From: Desulfatitalea alkaliphila
GTDB taxonomy: Bacteria; Desulfobacterota; Desulfobacteria; Desulfobacterales; Desulfosarcinaceae
DNA: 64,000 nt
Assembly (NCBI RefSeq): GCF_022968795.1
Contig: NZ_JALJRB010000021.1
Location: forward strand, 17,106-81,105
Direction: 5' to 3'
The notes beneath the pieces are model-generated. The model was not told the origin of the DNA. It made no database searches and was given only the letters and a program-made list of their open reading frames with translations. Position numbers and translations under genes: made by a program. Below are positions 51,755-60,907 of the stretch, in pieces; the stretch's first letter is position 1; each line of letters begins with the position of its first letter.

Positions 51755-54634
51755 CTATTCCGGCCTAATCACAATGCGCGCCGCCTTAAATTGATCCAAG
51801 TACTTGGCGGCCAAGCTATTCATTGCGTCGACGGTGATTGCGGCAAAGTCCTTTTCCATTTCACGGGCCCAATCCAGCTGTTCCGGGTGACGGCGGGAAC
51901 CGATCAGGACGCTGTTGAGCCAATAGCCGTTCAGACGACGCAGATCCTTGATCTGGGTCAAGGTGGGATCCAAGGCCCGCCGCAACTCATCGTCAGCGAT
52001 GCCCCCATCTCTCAACCGGTCGACAATGCTGTCCACCTCCGCGGCAACCGCCTCCACCTGGCGTGGATCGACCAACAGGTAGGCGGCCAGAAAGCCATAC
52101 CCCTGATACGCCCGATGGGCGCGATGGTAGGCGAAGGGGGAGTAGGCGGCGCCCATGTTTTCCCGTATGCCGACCCGCAACCTCTCGGAAAGCAAATCGG
52201 CCAGCACGTTGAGCCGCCGAGTACGCCGGATGTCCCAGAAGTCGTCCGTGGGAAAGGCCACCATAAGCAGCGCCCTTTCCATGGCGGTGTCGGGGTGCAG
52301 CTGCAGTGCCTGCCCGGCGGGGAAGCGGGGGCCAGGGCGATCCGGCCGCCCGTCGCTCTCCCGCCGGGCCGGCAGGCCGCCCAAATAACGGGCGGCGAGA
52401 GCCACCGCTTCCTCCACATCGAAATCACCGACCATCACCAGTTCCAGGGGCGCTTCACCCAAGGGTTGACCGAACCACCTGGCGATATGTCCGAGGGATA
52501 CCTGTTGCAGTTGTTCCCATGCCGGCCAGCCGAAGCGGCTGTCGCCGCCGGCCAGAAAGGCAATCCCTTCACGCTGGAGCACCCCTTCGGCACTGTGACG
52601 CAAGGCGCGGTCCTGCTGCTCGAAACGGCGCAGTGCCACCTGTAAGGCGTCGGGCTGAAAACCGGGGTCGTTGAGCAGTGTGTGGTACAACTCAAACAAC
52701 AGCGGCAACTCCTGCGGCACGGCTTCACCGCGCACGACGAACATCTCTTCGCGAACTTCCAGGGATATCTCCGCCAGCCGGCCGGCCAACGCATCCTCCA
52801 GTTCAATACGGTCCAGGGCGCCGAATCCGGAGCCGTTGACCACTGCCTGGGACATCTGGGCCAGCCCGGGCATGTCGGCCGGCTCCATCGATTTTCCGTG
52901 GCCGAAGGAGAGCGCGGCCAGCACTTCGTTTTGTTTGAAGTCGGTCGGTTTCAGAGAAAGACGCAGTCCGTTGGCGAAATCGATCTGCACGATACCCAAA
53001 TCTTCGTGAACTGTCCGCCGGGCAATCGCGCCGGGTGTGGCCGGCGGTTCGAGGTAGGGAAAAGCGATCGCTTCACCGGCCGCCGGTGGCTGGATCGGCT
53101 GCTCGCCGGCGATTTCGAAGCGCTGCCGGATATAGGCTTCGGTTGAAAGACTTGCGGGGGCGATCTCGGCGTTGCCGCTGACGGCCACCAAGCGGTGGGG
53201 TGCCGCCCAACTCGTTTCGAAGGCCTTGTTCACCTGTGCGACGCACATTTCCTCCAGCATCGGAGCGAGCAACTCCAGGCGTTGCGCCGCAGACTGAAAG
53301 ACGTGTCGCCTGCCCAGACTGTCCATGATGGCACCGGCCAGCCGTTTGCTGTCCACGGTGTTTTCTTCGTCCGCTTCCCGTTGCAGTTCGGCCAGATAGG
53401 CCCGTCGCGCACGATCCAATTCCGCCTGCGCAAAACCGTGCACCAGCGCCTGGCGCAGTGTGTTCTCCAAGGTCGTCAAGGTCTCTTCCCACTGCTGCGG
53501 TGTCGTCTCGGCGGTGATTTCGGAATACCGTATCTGCTGCAAATAGTCGCCCGCCGAAGCGCGGACGCTGGTCATGACGCTTTCCGGTTGTCGCAGCAAA
53601 GCATCGAGGCGCCGTTGCAGGATGCGGTAGGCGATCTCTTCCTGCAGCATCCGTCGCCGACGATCCGTGCTGTCCGGAGGCGTGGAAGATTGGGTAACGG
53701 TGCCGATGCTCACACTCGTTGCCCCGAGCTCTCGGTCGAAATGGTAAAATGCTTTCACCCCATGGTGGGCGAACCTTCCGAAATCGGGCAACGCACGCTC
53801 TGCCCCTCTGGGCTGCAAATCGCCGAACCTTTCGACGATCCACTCCCGGGCGGTGGCGTGATCGAAATCGCCCACCATCACGAGAAACATCCGCTCCGGA
53901 TGATACCAGGCATCATAAAATTCGCGCACCGATGCTTCATCGAAGGATTCAATGGCCGCCTCGGTGCCGATGGGAAAACGACGGGCCGGCAGGCTGTCGG
54001 GCATTTCAAAGGCGAAGGCCGCCTCCAAAGCACGGTAGCGCGCCGAATCCCGCGCCCGCTTCTCTGCCAGCACCACCGGAATCTCCTTTTCCACCTGGTC
54101 GGGTAACAGCAATGCGCCGGCGGCAAAATCGCGCAGCACCAACAGCCCTTCCGCAATGCTCTCGGCGTCACCCCGGGGCAAAAGAATGTCGTACACCGTT
54201 TGCGCAAAACCGGTGCGTGCATTGGCATCGGGACCGAATTGCATGCCGATGCGCTGAAAGTACTTGACCAGCTCGCCGGGTGAAAAGTGGGTCGAACCGT
54301 TGAAAAGCATGTGTTCCAGAAAGTGGGCCAACCCCTCCTCGCCATCGTGTTCGGCCAGCGACCCCACTTGAACGTAGAGGTGCATACTGACACGGTCGCG
54401 GGGGGTTTGATTCTCTTTGAGCAGGTAGCGCAGGCCGTTGGGCAAACGACCGAAGGTGGTGTCCGGATCAGGCGCCAGGTCGCTGCCCTCGTGGGGCCAC
54501 TGGGACAGGGTCACCAGGCTGCGCGGTGGCACGTACCCTTCTTCCACGGACAGGTGGGCGCAGCCCGCGGGCAACAACAGCAGGATCGCTGCAAGCAGTG
54601 CAAAAACAACGGGGCGAAGGCCTTGATGTTTCAT
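51755..54634 (-). CDS. M16-family zinc metallopeptidase lipoprotein
   Basis: A 959-residue protein with a lipoprotein signal (lipobox LPAGC, Cys25). It has two M16 modules. The first holds the inverted zinc motif HFLEH (near residue 106-110) with the distal Glu in EKEIPVVLAEKRARD. The second (about 520-930) is the inactive partner, as in PqqL-like two-module enzymes. It probably degrades peptides in the periplasm or at the outer membrane. The start at 54634 has AAGGGAAG upstream. Confidence 0.9.
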   Translation of the reverse strand: MKHQGLRPVVFALLAAILLLLPAGCAHLSVEEGYVPPRSLVTLSQWPHEGSDLAPDPDTTFGRLPNGLRYLLKENQTPRDRVSMHLYVQVGSLAEHDGEEGLAHFLEHMLFNGSTHFSPGELVKYFQRIGMQFGPDANARTGFAQTVYDILLPRGDAESIAEGLLVLRDFAAGALLLPDQVEKEIPVVLAEKRARDSARYRALEAAFAFEMPDSLPARRFPIGTEAAIESFDEASVREFYDAWYHPERMFLVMVGDFDHATAREWIVERFGDLQPRGAERALPDFGRFAHHGVKAFYHFDRELGATSVSIGTVTQSSTPPDSTDRRRRMLQEEIAYRILQRRLDALLRQPESVMTSVRASAGDYLQQIRYSEITAETTPQQWEETLTTLENTLRQALVHGFAQAELDRARRAYLAELQREADEENTVDSKRLAGAIMDSLGRRHVFQSAAQRLELLAPMLEEMCVAQVNKAFETSWAAPHRLVAVSGNAEIAPASLSTEAYIRQRFEIAGEQPIQPPAAGEAIAFPYLEPPATPGAIARRTVHEDLGIVQIDFANGLRLSLKPTDFKQNEVLAALSFGHGKSMEPADMPGLAQMSQAVVNGSGFGALDRIELEDALAGRLAEISLEVREEMFVVRGEAVPQELPLLFELYHTLLNDPGFQPDALQVALRRFEQQDRALRHSAEGVLQREGIAFLAGGDSRFGWPAWEQLQQVSLGHIARWFGQPLGEAPLELVMVGDFDVEEAVALAARYLGGLPARRESDGRPDRPGPRFPAGQALQLHPDTAMERALLMVAFPTDDFWDIRRTRRLNVLADLLSERLRVGIRENMGAAYSPFAYHRAHRAYQGYGFLAAYLLVDPRQVEAVAAEVDSIVDRLRDGGIADDELRRALDPTLTQIKDLRRLNGYWLNSVLIGSRRHPEQLDWAREMEKDFAAITVDAMNSLAAKYLDQFKAARIVIRPE

Positions 54635-54735
54635 GATCGACTTCCCTTTTTTTACATCCAAGTTGCGTTGGGTGCCTTTGCGCATTGTCATGAAGCGTAA
54701 AATAAGGCGCTACGGCTCGGCGGCAAGGGTGTGGT

Positions 54736-54783
54736 GCGCAAAAAATAGAAGCAGCGTCCGCCTTTCATTGGCGGACGCTGCTT
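54736..54783 (-). terminator. Rho-independent terminator of the H1-like gene
   Basis: AAGCAGCGTCCGCC and GGCGGACGCTGCTT form a perfect 14-bp stem with a 7-nt loop. On the minus strand it is followed by CTATTTTTTG. Confidence 0.9.
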
Positions 54784-54822
54784 CGGACGATCCATTCGGT
54801 TGGAAACAGGGAGCGACGAAAA

Positions 54823-55203
54823 CTATGCCTTGACGTAAACACCGCGGCTGATGGTCTTGATCTTTCCCTTCTTGCCCAACTTGTAAAGCGCGTTGCTCAA
54901 CTGGCGCGACTCCAAACCGGTTTTGCTCCGCAGGCTGGCGATATTGGCGCCGTTGCGGCTTCTGGCAATCACATCGTAGACATTGTCCAGCACCGTGTTC
55001 TTGCCGCTATCGGCCTTTGGAGCCTCTTTTTTCTTGGGTGCCGCTTTTTTCTTCGTTTTGGCGGCGGCCTTTTTGGGAGCGGCTTTTGCCTTGGTTTTGG
55101 CGGCGGGGGCGCTTTCCAGTTGCGCGGTCAATTTTTCCAGCTTGTCCGCCAGGGTCACCAGATTCTTGGCAATGTTCTTGATCTGAGTTTGCAGTTTCTT
55201 CAT
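54823..55203 (-). CDS. Histone-H1-like protein: Ala/Lys tail plus winged-helix domain
   Basis: A 126-residue basic protein in three parts: coiled coil (1-30, KNIAKNLVTLADKLEKLTAQ), an Ala/Lys/Pro-rich linker (31-66, KAAPKKAAAKTKKKAAPKKK) like eukaryotic H1 tails, and a C-terminal winged helix (about 70-126, LDNVYDVIARSRNGANIASL and TISRGVYVKA). Similar architecture is known in small nucleoid proteins of Desulfobacterota. It probably binds DNA non-specifically. AAGGAGG precedes the ATG and a strong terminator follows, so it is a well-expressed single gene. Confidence 0.85.
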   Translation of the reverse strand: MKKLQTQIKNIAKNLVTLADKLEKLTAQLESAPAAKTKAKAAPKKAAAKTKKKAAPKKKEAPKADSGKNTVLDNVYDVIARSRNGANIASLRSKTGLESRQLSNALYKLGKKGKIKTISRGVYVKA

Positions 55204-55568
55204 ATCACTACCTCCTTAATGTTTTAATTTCCTTACGAAATTTGCGTCATAAGTCAGCCGTAATATATACTGTTTCAATTGTCAACAACTTCTTGAAAGA
55301 AAAGTATGTATCCTCTTTTTTTCCCCCTTTTTCTTTTTGTTGCAATCGGCATACATCCTCATGTGTGCTGCATCTGCCTTAAAATAAGGGCAAACTCGAA
55401 TAACTCTTCACCGCTGATCGAAGTTGTCCCGACGAAGGCATTTTCTTGCCTTGCAACCCTTAGGGACCGCGAGTAAAGAACTGCCCCCCTTGACAAATAT
55501 TCATCAAACGCCTTAGGAGTGAACGGGTCACCCGATGAACAACCCGACAACAATGGAGTCGTCCCCCA
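55204..55568. other. Intergenic stretch between divergent genes
   Basis: A/T-rich for about 150 bp next to the H1-like gene (TTGACAATTG on the minus strand near 55,275-55,290), probably its promoter. No gene seen. Confidence 0.4.
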
Positions 55569-57572
55569 ATGGCAGCACCAAAAAAACCATCGACGCCCAC
55601 CAAAACAACCGCACCTCCCGACCCCATGCCACCAGAGGCCGGTGCCGGCATTGCCTACCACCAGGCCCTCAATCCGGCCCAGCTGGAGGCGGTGCGTTTC
55701 GGCGACGGCCCTTTGCTGGTGCTGGCCGGCGCCGGCAGCGGCAAGACGCGTACCCTCACCTACCGCGTGGCGCGCCTGGTCGAAGAAGGCGTCGATCCAC
55801 GGTCCATTCTTTTGCTCTCGTTCACCCGCAAAGCATCACAGGAGATGTTGCAACGGGCTTCCCTTTTGCTGGATGCACGCTGCCGCGATGTGGCCGGCGG
55901 CACTTTTCACTCCTTCGCCAACGCCACCCTGCGGCGCTATGCCGCGGTTATCGGGTTCGAACAAGGGTTCACCATTATCGACCGCGGCGATGCGGAGGAT
56001 TTGATCGGCATCATCCGCAAGGAGATGGACCCCCCGGGAGATGGTCGTCAATTGCCCCGCAAGTCCACACTGGCCACCATCTTCAGTCGGGCCGTCAACA
56101 AACAACGCCCCCTTGAAGACGTGCTCTATGACGACTACGGCCACTTCTCCGACATGGTGGACACCATCACAACGATTCGGGAACAATACACCCGGCGCAA
56201 ACGCGAACATCACTTTCTGGATTACGACGATCTACTGATCCATCTGCACCTGTTGCTCACCGAATACGAAGCGGTTCGGCAACGCCTGGCCGCCAAGTAC
56301 CGCTATATCATGGTGGACGAATACCAGGACACCAATCCCATCCAGGCCGATATCGTCTCCTTGCTCGCCGATGCCCATCACAACGTGATGGTGGTGGGCG
56401 ACGATGCCCAGAGCATCTACGCCTTTCGCGGCGCCGACTACCAGAACATTCTCGACTTTCCCAAACGGTTCCAGGGTACCCGCATCGTCAAGTTGGAGGA
56501 AAACTACCGCAGCTTGCAACCCATCCTGGATTTCACCAACCGTTTGATCGAAAGCGCCGACGCGCAGTACAGCAAATGTCTCTTCACCCGCCGCCATGGC
56601 GGCCTGCCGCCGGTGTTGGTGATGACCGCGGGGGAAAACGCCCAATCACGCTACGTGGTCAGGGAAGTGGCGCGGCTGCGCCGCGAAGGAACTTCACTGG
56701 ATCGCATGGCGATCCTCTTCCGGGCCGGTTTTCACGCCTTCGACCTGGAGTTGGAGCTGAACCGGGCCGGAATCCCGTTCAAGAAGGTGGGTGGTTTTAA
56801 ATTCACCGAATCGGCCCACATAAAGGATCTTCTGGCCCATCTGCGCATCGTGGCGGCCCCCGACGATCAGCTCAGTTGGCGCCGGGTGCTAGGGCTGATC
56901 GAAAAAATCGGTCCCAAAACCGCCGACCGCATCTTCGCCGCCGTGCGTGCCCACAGCCAAGGCGCCGGCGGACTGCTGAGCGCGCCCCTGAAGATGAAGA
57001 ACCAGGCCAAGCTCCAACCCCTGAAAGATCTGATCGGCGCCCTGACGGACGCCCCCGAGGCGGTCGCCCGGTGGGGCGAACTGGTGTTCTCCTACTACCT
57101 GCCCATTCTCCGGGCCAAGTACGACGACCACCCCCGGCGGCAAAGGGACCTGGAACAGTTGTTGGCCATCATGGCTCGGTACCGGCACCTGGACGATTTC
57201 CTGTCCGACATGGTGCTGGAACCGCCCAGCACGGCCATCGAAGACGGCCTGGCAGCCGCCGAACCAACCGCCGAGTGCCTGACCCTCTCCACCATCCATT
57301 CGGCCAAGGGCCTGGAATGGGATACCGTGTTCATCCTCTGGGCCCTGGACGGCCGCTTTCCTTCCATGCGCAGCATGGAAGACCCCGATGATCTGGAAGA
57401 GGAACGCCGCCTGATGTATGTCGCCGCCACCCGTGCCGAGCGGGAACTCCATTTTACCTGCCCGGTTCAAATCTTCGACCGCGCCACCCAATCCCTGCTC
57501 TGCGACCCGTCGCGGTTTCTGGATGGGATTCCGGAAAACGTGCTTAGAAGGGAAAACTATCCGGATTGGTAG
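55569..57572 (+). CDS. UvrD/PcrA/Rep-type SF1A DNA helicase
   Basis: A 667-residue 3'-5' helicase. Motif I is AGAGSGKTRTL, Ia SFTRKASQEM, II VDEYQDTN, III GDDAQSIYAFRGAD, IV LEENYRS; the C-terminal motifs V and VI are LSTIHSAKGLEWD and LMYVAATRAERELH. It has the ATP-dependent helicase core of about 650 residues and no long C-terminal Tudor extension. It probably acts in DNA repair or replication restart. The first 20 residues are Pro/Thr-rich and may be a late start. Confidence 0.93.
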   Translation: MAAPKKPSTPTKTTAPPDPMPPEAGAGIAYHQALNPAQLEAVRFGDGPLLVLAGAGSGKTRTLTYRVARLVEEGVDPRSILLLSFTRKASQEMLQRASLLLDARCRDVAGGTFHSFANATLRRYAAVIGFEQGFTIIDRGDAEDLIGIIRKEMDPPGDGRQLPRKSTLATIFSRAVNKQRPLEDVLYDDYGHFSDMVDTITTIREQYTRRKREHHFLDYDDLLIHLHLLLTEYEAVRQRLAAKYRYIMVDEYQDTNPIQADIVSLLADAHHNVMVVGDDAQSIYAFRGADYQNILDFPKRFQGTRIVKLEENYRSLQPILDFTNRLIESADAQYSKCLFTRRHGGLPPVLVMTAGENAQSRYVVREVARLRREGTSLDRMAILFRAGFHAFDLELELNRAGIPFKKVGGFKFTESAHIKDLLAHLRIVAAPDDQLSWRRVLGLIEKIGPKTADRIFAAVRAHSQGAGGLLSAPLKMKNQAKLQPLKDLIGALTDAPEAVARWGELVFSYYLPILRAKYDDHPRRQRDLEQLLAIMARYRHLDDFLSDMVLEPPSTAIEDGLAAAEPTAECLTLSTIHSAKGLEWDTVFILWALDGRFPSMRSMEDPDDLEEERRLMYVAATRAERELHFTCPVQIFDRATQSLLCDPSRFLDGIPENVLRRENYPDW

Positions 57573-57615
57573 GGTCAGGAGCACCCCATACCAATTACCC
57601 CAATAAATTTCAATT

Positions 57616-57646
57616 ACTTAAAACTTATAACGCAAAACTTGAAACT
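57616..57646 (-). repeat. A/T-rich heptad block, degenerate
   Basis: ACTTAAA, ACTTATA, ACGCAAA, ACTTGAA, ACT: period 7 with drift, 44 nt after the helicase stop. Confidence 0.65.
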
Positions 57647-57795
57647 GCCTGTCAGGGCCCTTGACGCGACTCCCCCGCTTGAGTATCCTGCGGATGAAAG
57701 CGTTCCTGAACAACCGTGGACAAGCTGGCGGCAAAACCACAGATGTCGCCCAATTCCAAGAAACCATTCCGCCATCTGTTCGGGTCTAAAACGCA

Positions 57796-58602
57796 GTGAT
57801 CTCATCGAACAACGACAGCAACAGCAGCAGCAACGCTCCGCGGTTCGCCGTGGCGGTGAAGGATTTGCACAAGCGCTTCGGTGCCTTGGAGGTGCTCAAG
57901 GGCATCTCCCTGGCCGCCCGCGGGGGCGATGTGATTTCCCTGATCGGCTCCTCCGGCTCGGGCAAGAGCACCCTGCTGCGCTGCATCAACCTGCTGGAGA
58001 TGCCCACCTCCGGGGAAATTCTCGTCGGGGACGAGCAGATCCGCCTTGTCACGAACCGCAAGCACGAAACCGTGCCCGCCGACCGCAGGCAGGTGGACCG
58101 CATCCGCACCAAGCTGGGCATGGTCTTTCAGCACTTCAATCTCTGGTCCCACATGACGGTGCTGCAGAATGTGATGGAGGCGCCGGTGCACGTTCTCAAA
58201 ACACCCAAAAAAGCCGCCAGGGAAATGGCCATGGCCTATCTGGAAAAGGTGGGCATCGCCGATCGCTCCCACTACTATCCCGCCCGGCTCTCGGGCGGGC
58301 AGCAGCAGCGCGCCGCCATCGCCCGCGCCCTGGCCATGGAGCCGGAGGTGCTGCTGTTCGACGAGCCCACCTCGGCCCTGGACCCGGAACTGGTGGGGGA
58401 AGTGCTGCGGGTCATGCAGGATCTGGCCGGGGAGGGCCGCACCATGGTCATGGCGACCCACGAGATGGCCTTTGCCAGGGACGTCTCCAGCCATGTCGTC
58501 TTCCTGCACGACGGCGTCATCGAAGACGAAGGTGCGCCCGATTACATATTTCAAAAACCGGCCTCGGAACGCTGCCGCCGTTTCCTGGCCCGGTTTTCCT
58601 GA
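57796..58602 (+). CDS. ATP-binding protein of a polar amino-acid ABC importer
   Basis: A 268-residue HisP/GlnQ-type ATPase from a GTG start: Walker A GSSGSGKST, Q-loop FQHFNLW, signature LSGGQQQR, Walker B LLFDEPTSALDPE and H-loop THEMAFARD. The length and the KRFGALEVLKGISL opening are family-typical. It heads a four-gene importer operon. The leader of about 220 nt contains the heptad block but no riboswitch I recognise. Confidence 0.93.
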   Translation: MISSNNDSNSSSNAPRFAVAVKDLHKRFGALEVLKGISLAARGGDVISLIGSSGSGKSTLLRCINLLEMPTSGEILVGDEQIRLVTNRKHETVPADRRQVDRIRTKLGMVFQHFNLWSHMTVLQNVMEAPVHVLKTPKKAAREMAMAYLEKVGIADRSHYYPARLSGGQQQRAAIARALAMEPEVLLFDEPTSALDPELVGEVLRVMQDLAGEGRTMVMATHEMAFARDVSSHVVFLHDGVIEDEGAPDYIFQKPASERCRRFLARFS

Positions 58603-58653
58603 CGCGGCCGGCAAAAGCGCGAAATCCATCCAACCCTTACCAATGGAGGAAAT

Positions 58654-59433
58654 ATGAAACGGATACTGCCCATCGCCCTGCTTTTGACCCTCTGCCTCCT
58701 CTTGGCCGCCACCGCCGCCGGCGCGAACCAGGTGGTCCGGATCGGCACGGAAGGCGCCTACCCGCCCTTCAACTTCACCGACAAGGACGGCAACCTGCAG
58801 GGATTCGACATCGACATCGCCAAGGCCCTTTGCGCGGCCGCCGAAATGGAATGCACCTTCGTGACCCAGGCCTGGGACGGCATGATCCCCGCGCTGCTGG
58901 CCCGCAAGTACGACGCCATCATCGCCTCCATGAGCATCACCGAGGAGCGCAAGCGGCGCGTGGACTTCACCAAGAAGTACTACCAGACGCCGGCCCGTTT
59001 CGTGAAGCACAAGGAGAGGGACATCGAAATCAACCCCGAAGGCTTGAAGGGCAAGACCGTCGGCGTGCAGCGGGCCACCGTGTCGGCCAACTTCATCAAC
59101 GACAACTTCAAGGACATCCTCAACATCCGTTCCTACGCGACCCAGGAAGAGGCCAACATGGACATGGTCTCGGGCCGCCTGGACCTGCTCTTCGCCGATG
59201 CCGTGGTGTTGCTGGACGGCTTTCTGAACACCGACCCCGGCAAGGACTTCACGTTCGTGGGCCCCAGCTACAGCGACGAGAAGTGGTTCGGCGAGGGCAT
59301 CGGCATCGCCATCCGCAAGGGGGAGGACGACCTGCGGGAAGCCTTCAACGCCGCCATCGCCCGCATCCGCGCGGACGGCACCTACCAGAAGATCAACGAC
59401 CGCTATTTCGATTTCGACGTCTACGGCGATTGA
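58654..59433 (+). CDS. Periplasmic polar amino-acid-binding protein
   Basis: A 259-residue type II solute-binding protein. The signal peptide spans about residues 1-24 (ILPIALLLTLCLLLAATAAGA). Then IGTEGAYPPFNFTDKDGNLQ, GFDIDIAKAL and the ligand-site SITEERKRRVDFTKKYY match the HisJ/ArtI lysine-arginine-ornithine/histidine group. Ligand choice cannot be read with certainty. GGAGG precedes the ATG. It delivers substrate to the two permeases that follow. Confidence 0.93.
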   Translation: MKRILPIALLLTLCLLLAATAAGANQVVRIGTEGAYPPFNFTDKDGNLQGFDIDIAKALCAAAEMECTFVTQAWDGMIPALLARKYDAIIASMSITEERKRRVDFTKKYYQTPARFVKHKERDIEINPEGLKGKTVGVQRATVSANFINDNFKDILNIRSYATQEEANMDMVSGRLDLLFADAVVLLDGFLNTDPGKDFTFVGPSYSDEKWFGEGIGIAIRKGEDDLREAFNAAIARIRADGTYQKINDRYFDFDVYGD

Positions 59434-59510
59434 TGGCCGCGGCGTAATCATCAACCGGCGCATCGCGTGCATCGTGATGCGTTCCGAACCGCGGGAGGGC
59501 ACCCCCTGAC

Positions 59511-60206
59511 GTGAGCCGGTTCGATCTGCACGGATACGGCCCCCTTCTTCTGGAGGGGGCCCGGTTGACGGTTTACGTGGGCGTCTGCGCCATGGCCCTC
59601 GCCGTACTGCTGGGCCTGATCGGCATGTGGTGCAAGTTCTCGCCGTCGCCCCTCGTGCGCTTTGTGGTGGACACCTACACCACCGTGGTCCGTGGTGTGC
59701 CCGAGCTGGTGCTGATCCTGCTGGTCTACTACGGCGTGCCCACTTTCATCCAGGATGTCTCCGCGCACTTCGGCCGCAATATTTACATCGCCCTCGACCC
59801 CTTCACGGCCGGCGTGGCCACCATCGGCTTCATCTACGGCGCCTTCGCCACCGAGGTGTTCCGCGGCGCCCGGCTGGCCGTGCCCAAGGGGCAGATCGAA
59901 GCCGCGCGGGCCTGCGGCATGAGCGGCCCCCTGACCTTCCGCCGCATCCTGCTGCCCCAGATGATGCGTTTCGCCCTGCCGGGCCTGGGCAATGTCTGGA
60001 TGATCCTGATCAAGGCCACGGCCCTGATCTCGGTCATCCAACTGCCCGAGCTGATGCGCAGCGCCGACATCGCCGCCCGCAACACCCGCAAGCCCTTCAC
60101 CTTCTTTTTCGCGGCTTCCCTGATCTACCTGGCCATCACCATCATCTCCAACATCGTGCAGCACTGGGCCGAACGTCGCGCCGCGCGCGGCCTGCGGAGG
60201 GCTTGA
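59511..60206 (+). CDS. Amino-acid ABC permease (HisQ-type)
   Basis: A 231-residue membrane protein with about five helices and the EAA loop EAARACGMSGPLTFRRILLP that docks to the ATPase. It opens from a GTG. GGVPELVLILLVYY-like and IKATALISVIQLPELM segments match HisQ/ArtQ. It pairs with the next gene as a heterodimeric channel. Confidence 0.92.
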   Translation: MSRFDLHGYGPLLLEGARLTVYVGVCAMALAVLLGLIGMWCKFSPSPLVRFVVDTYTTVVRGVPELVLILLVYYGVPTFIQDVSAHFGRNIYIALDPFTAGVATIGFIYGAFATEVFRGARLAVPKGQIEAARACGMSGPLTFRRILLPQMMRFALPGLGNVWMILIKATALISVIQLPELMRSADIAARNTRKPFTFFFAASLIYLAITIISNIVQHWAERRAARGLRRA

Positions 60207-60213
60207 GCCGACC

Positions 60214-60903
60214 ATGGAAATCCTCATTGAAAGCCTGCCCCGCTTCATCGGCGCCACCTGGCTGACCCTGCAGATCACCGCCCTGAGCGTCTTCATCGGC
60301 TTTTGCATGGCCCTGCCGCTCTCGGTGCTGCGCGTCTCCCGCTCGCCCCTGCTCTCCTGGCCGGTCTACGCCTTCACCTTCTATTTTCGCGGAACGCCCC
60401 TGCTGGTGCAGATCTTTCTGATCTACTACGGCTCCGGCCAATTCGTCGCCCAGCTCGAGGCCGTGGGGCTCTGGTATTTCTTCCAGAATCCCTGGTTCTG
60501 CGCCGTGCTCGCCCTGACCCTGAACACCGCCGCCTACTCCACCGAAATCTTCCGCGGCGGCATCCAGGGCGTGCCCTTCGGTGAAATCGAGGCCGCCAGG
60601 GCCTGCGGCATGTCGGGCGCGCTGCTCTACCGGCGCATCATCCTGCCCAGGGCCCTGCGCGTCGTCTGGCCGGCCTACACCAACGAAGTGATCTTCCTGC
60701 TGCAAGCCTCTTCCCTGGTCTCCATCATCACGGTGATGGACATCACCGGCGTGGCCGGCGAAATCGCCACCCGCAGCTTCGCCTTCTACGAGGTCTATCT
60801 GTTCGCGGCGGCCCTCTACATCGTCATCGTCTACGGTGTCCTGTGGGTGTTCCGGCGCATCGAAAGCCGGCTCAACACCCATCTGCAAGCGGAAGCCCTC
60901 TGA
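60214..60903 (+). CDS. Amino-acid ABC permease (HisM-type)
   Basis: A 229-residue membrane protein with the EAA loop EAARACGMSGALLYRRIILP and the RGTPLLVQIFLIYYG segment of HisM/GlnP permeases. Seven nt separate it from the preceding permease, so the two are coupled. The four import genes and the EamA gene after them have little spacing and uniformly high G/C third positions. Confidence 0.92.
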   Translation: MEILIESLPRFIGATWLTLQITALSVFIGFCMALPLSVLRVSRSPLLSWPVYAFTFYFRGTPLLVQIFLIYYGSGQFVAQLEAVGLWYFFQNPWFCAVLALTLNTAAYSTEIFRGGIQGVPFGEIEAARACGMSGALLYRRIILPRALRVVWPAYTNEVIFLLQASSLVSIITVMDITGVAGEIATRSFAFYEVYLFAAALYIVIVYGVLWVFRRIESRLNTHLQAEAL

Positions 60904-60907
60904 ACCC

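Noticed and set aside
57693..57788. 31-codon ORF (MKAFLNNRG start) before the ABC ATPase gene
   Set aside because: Too short, with no ribosome site or amino-acid-rich leader pattern that would suggest an attenuator.
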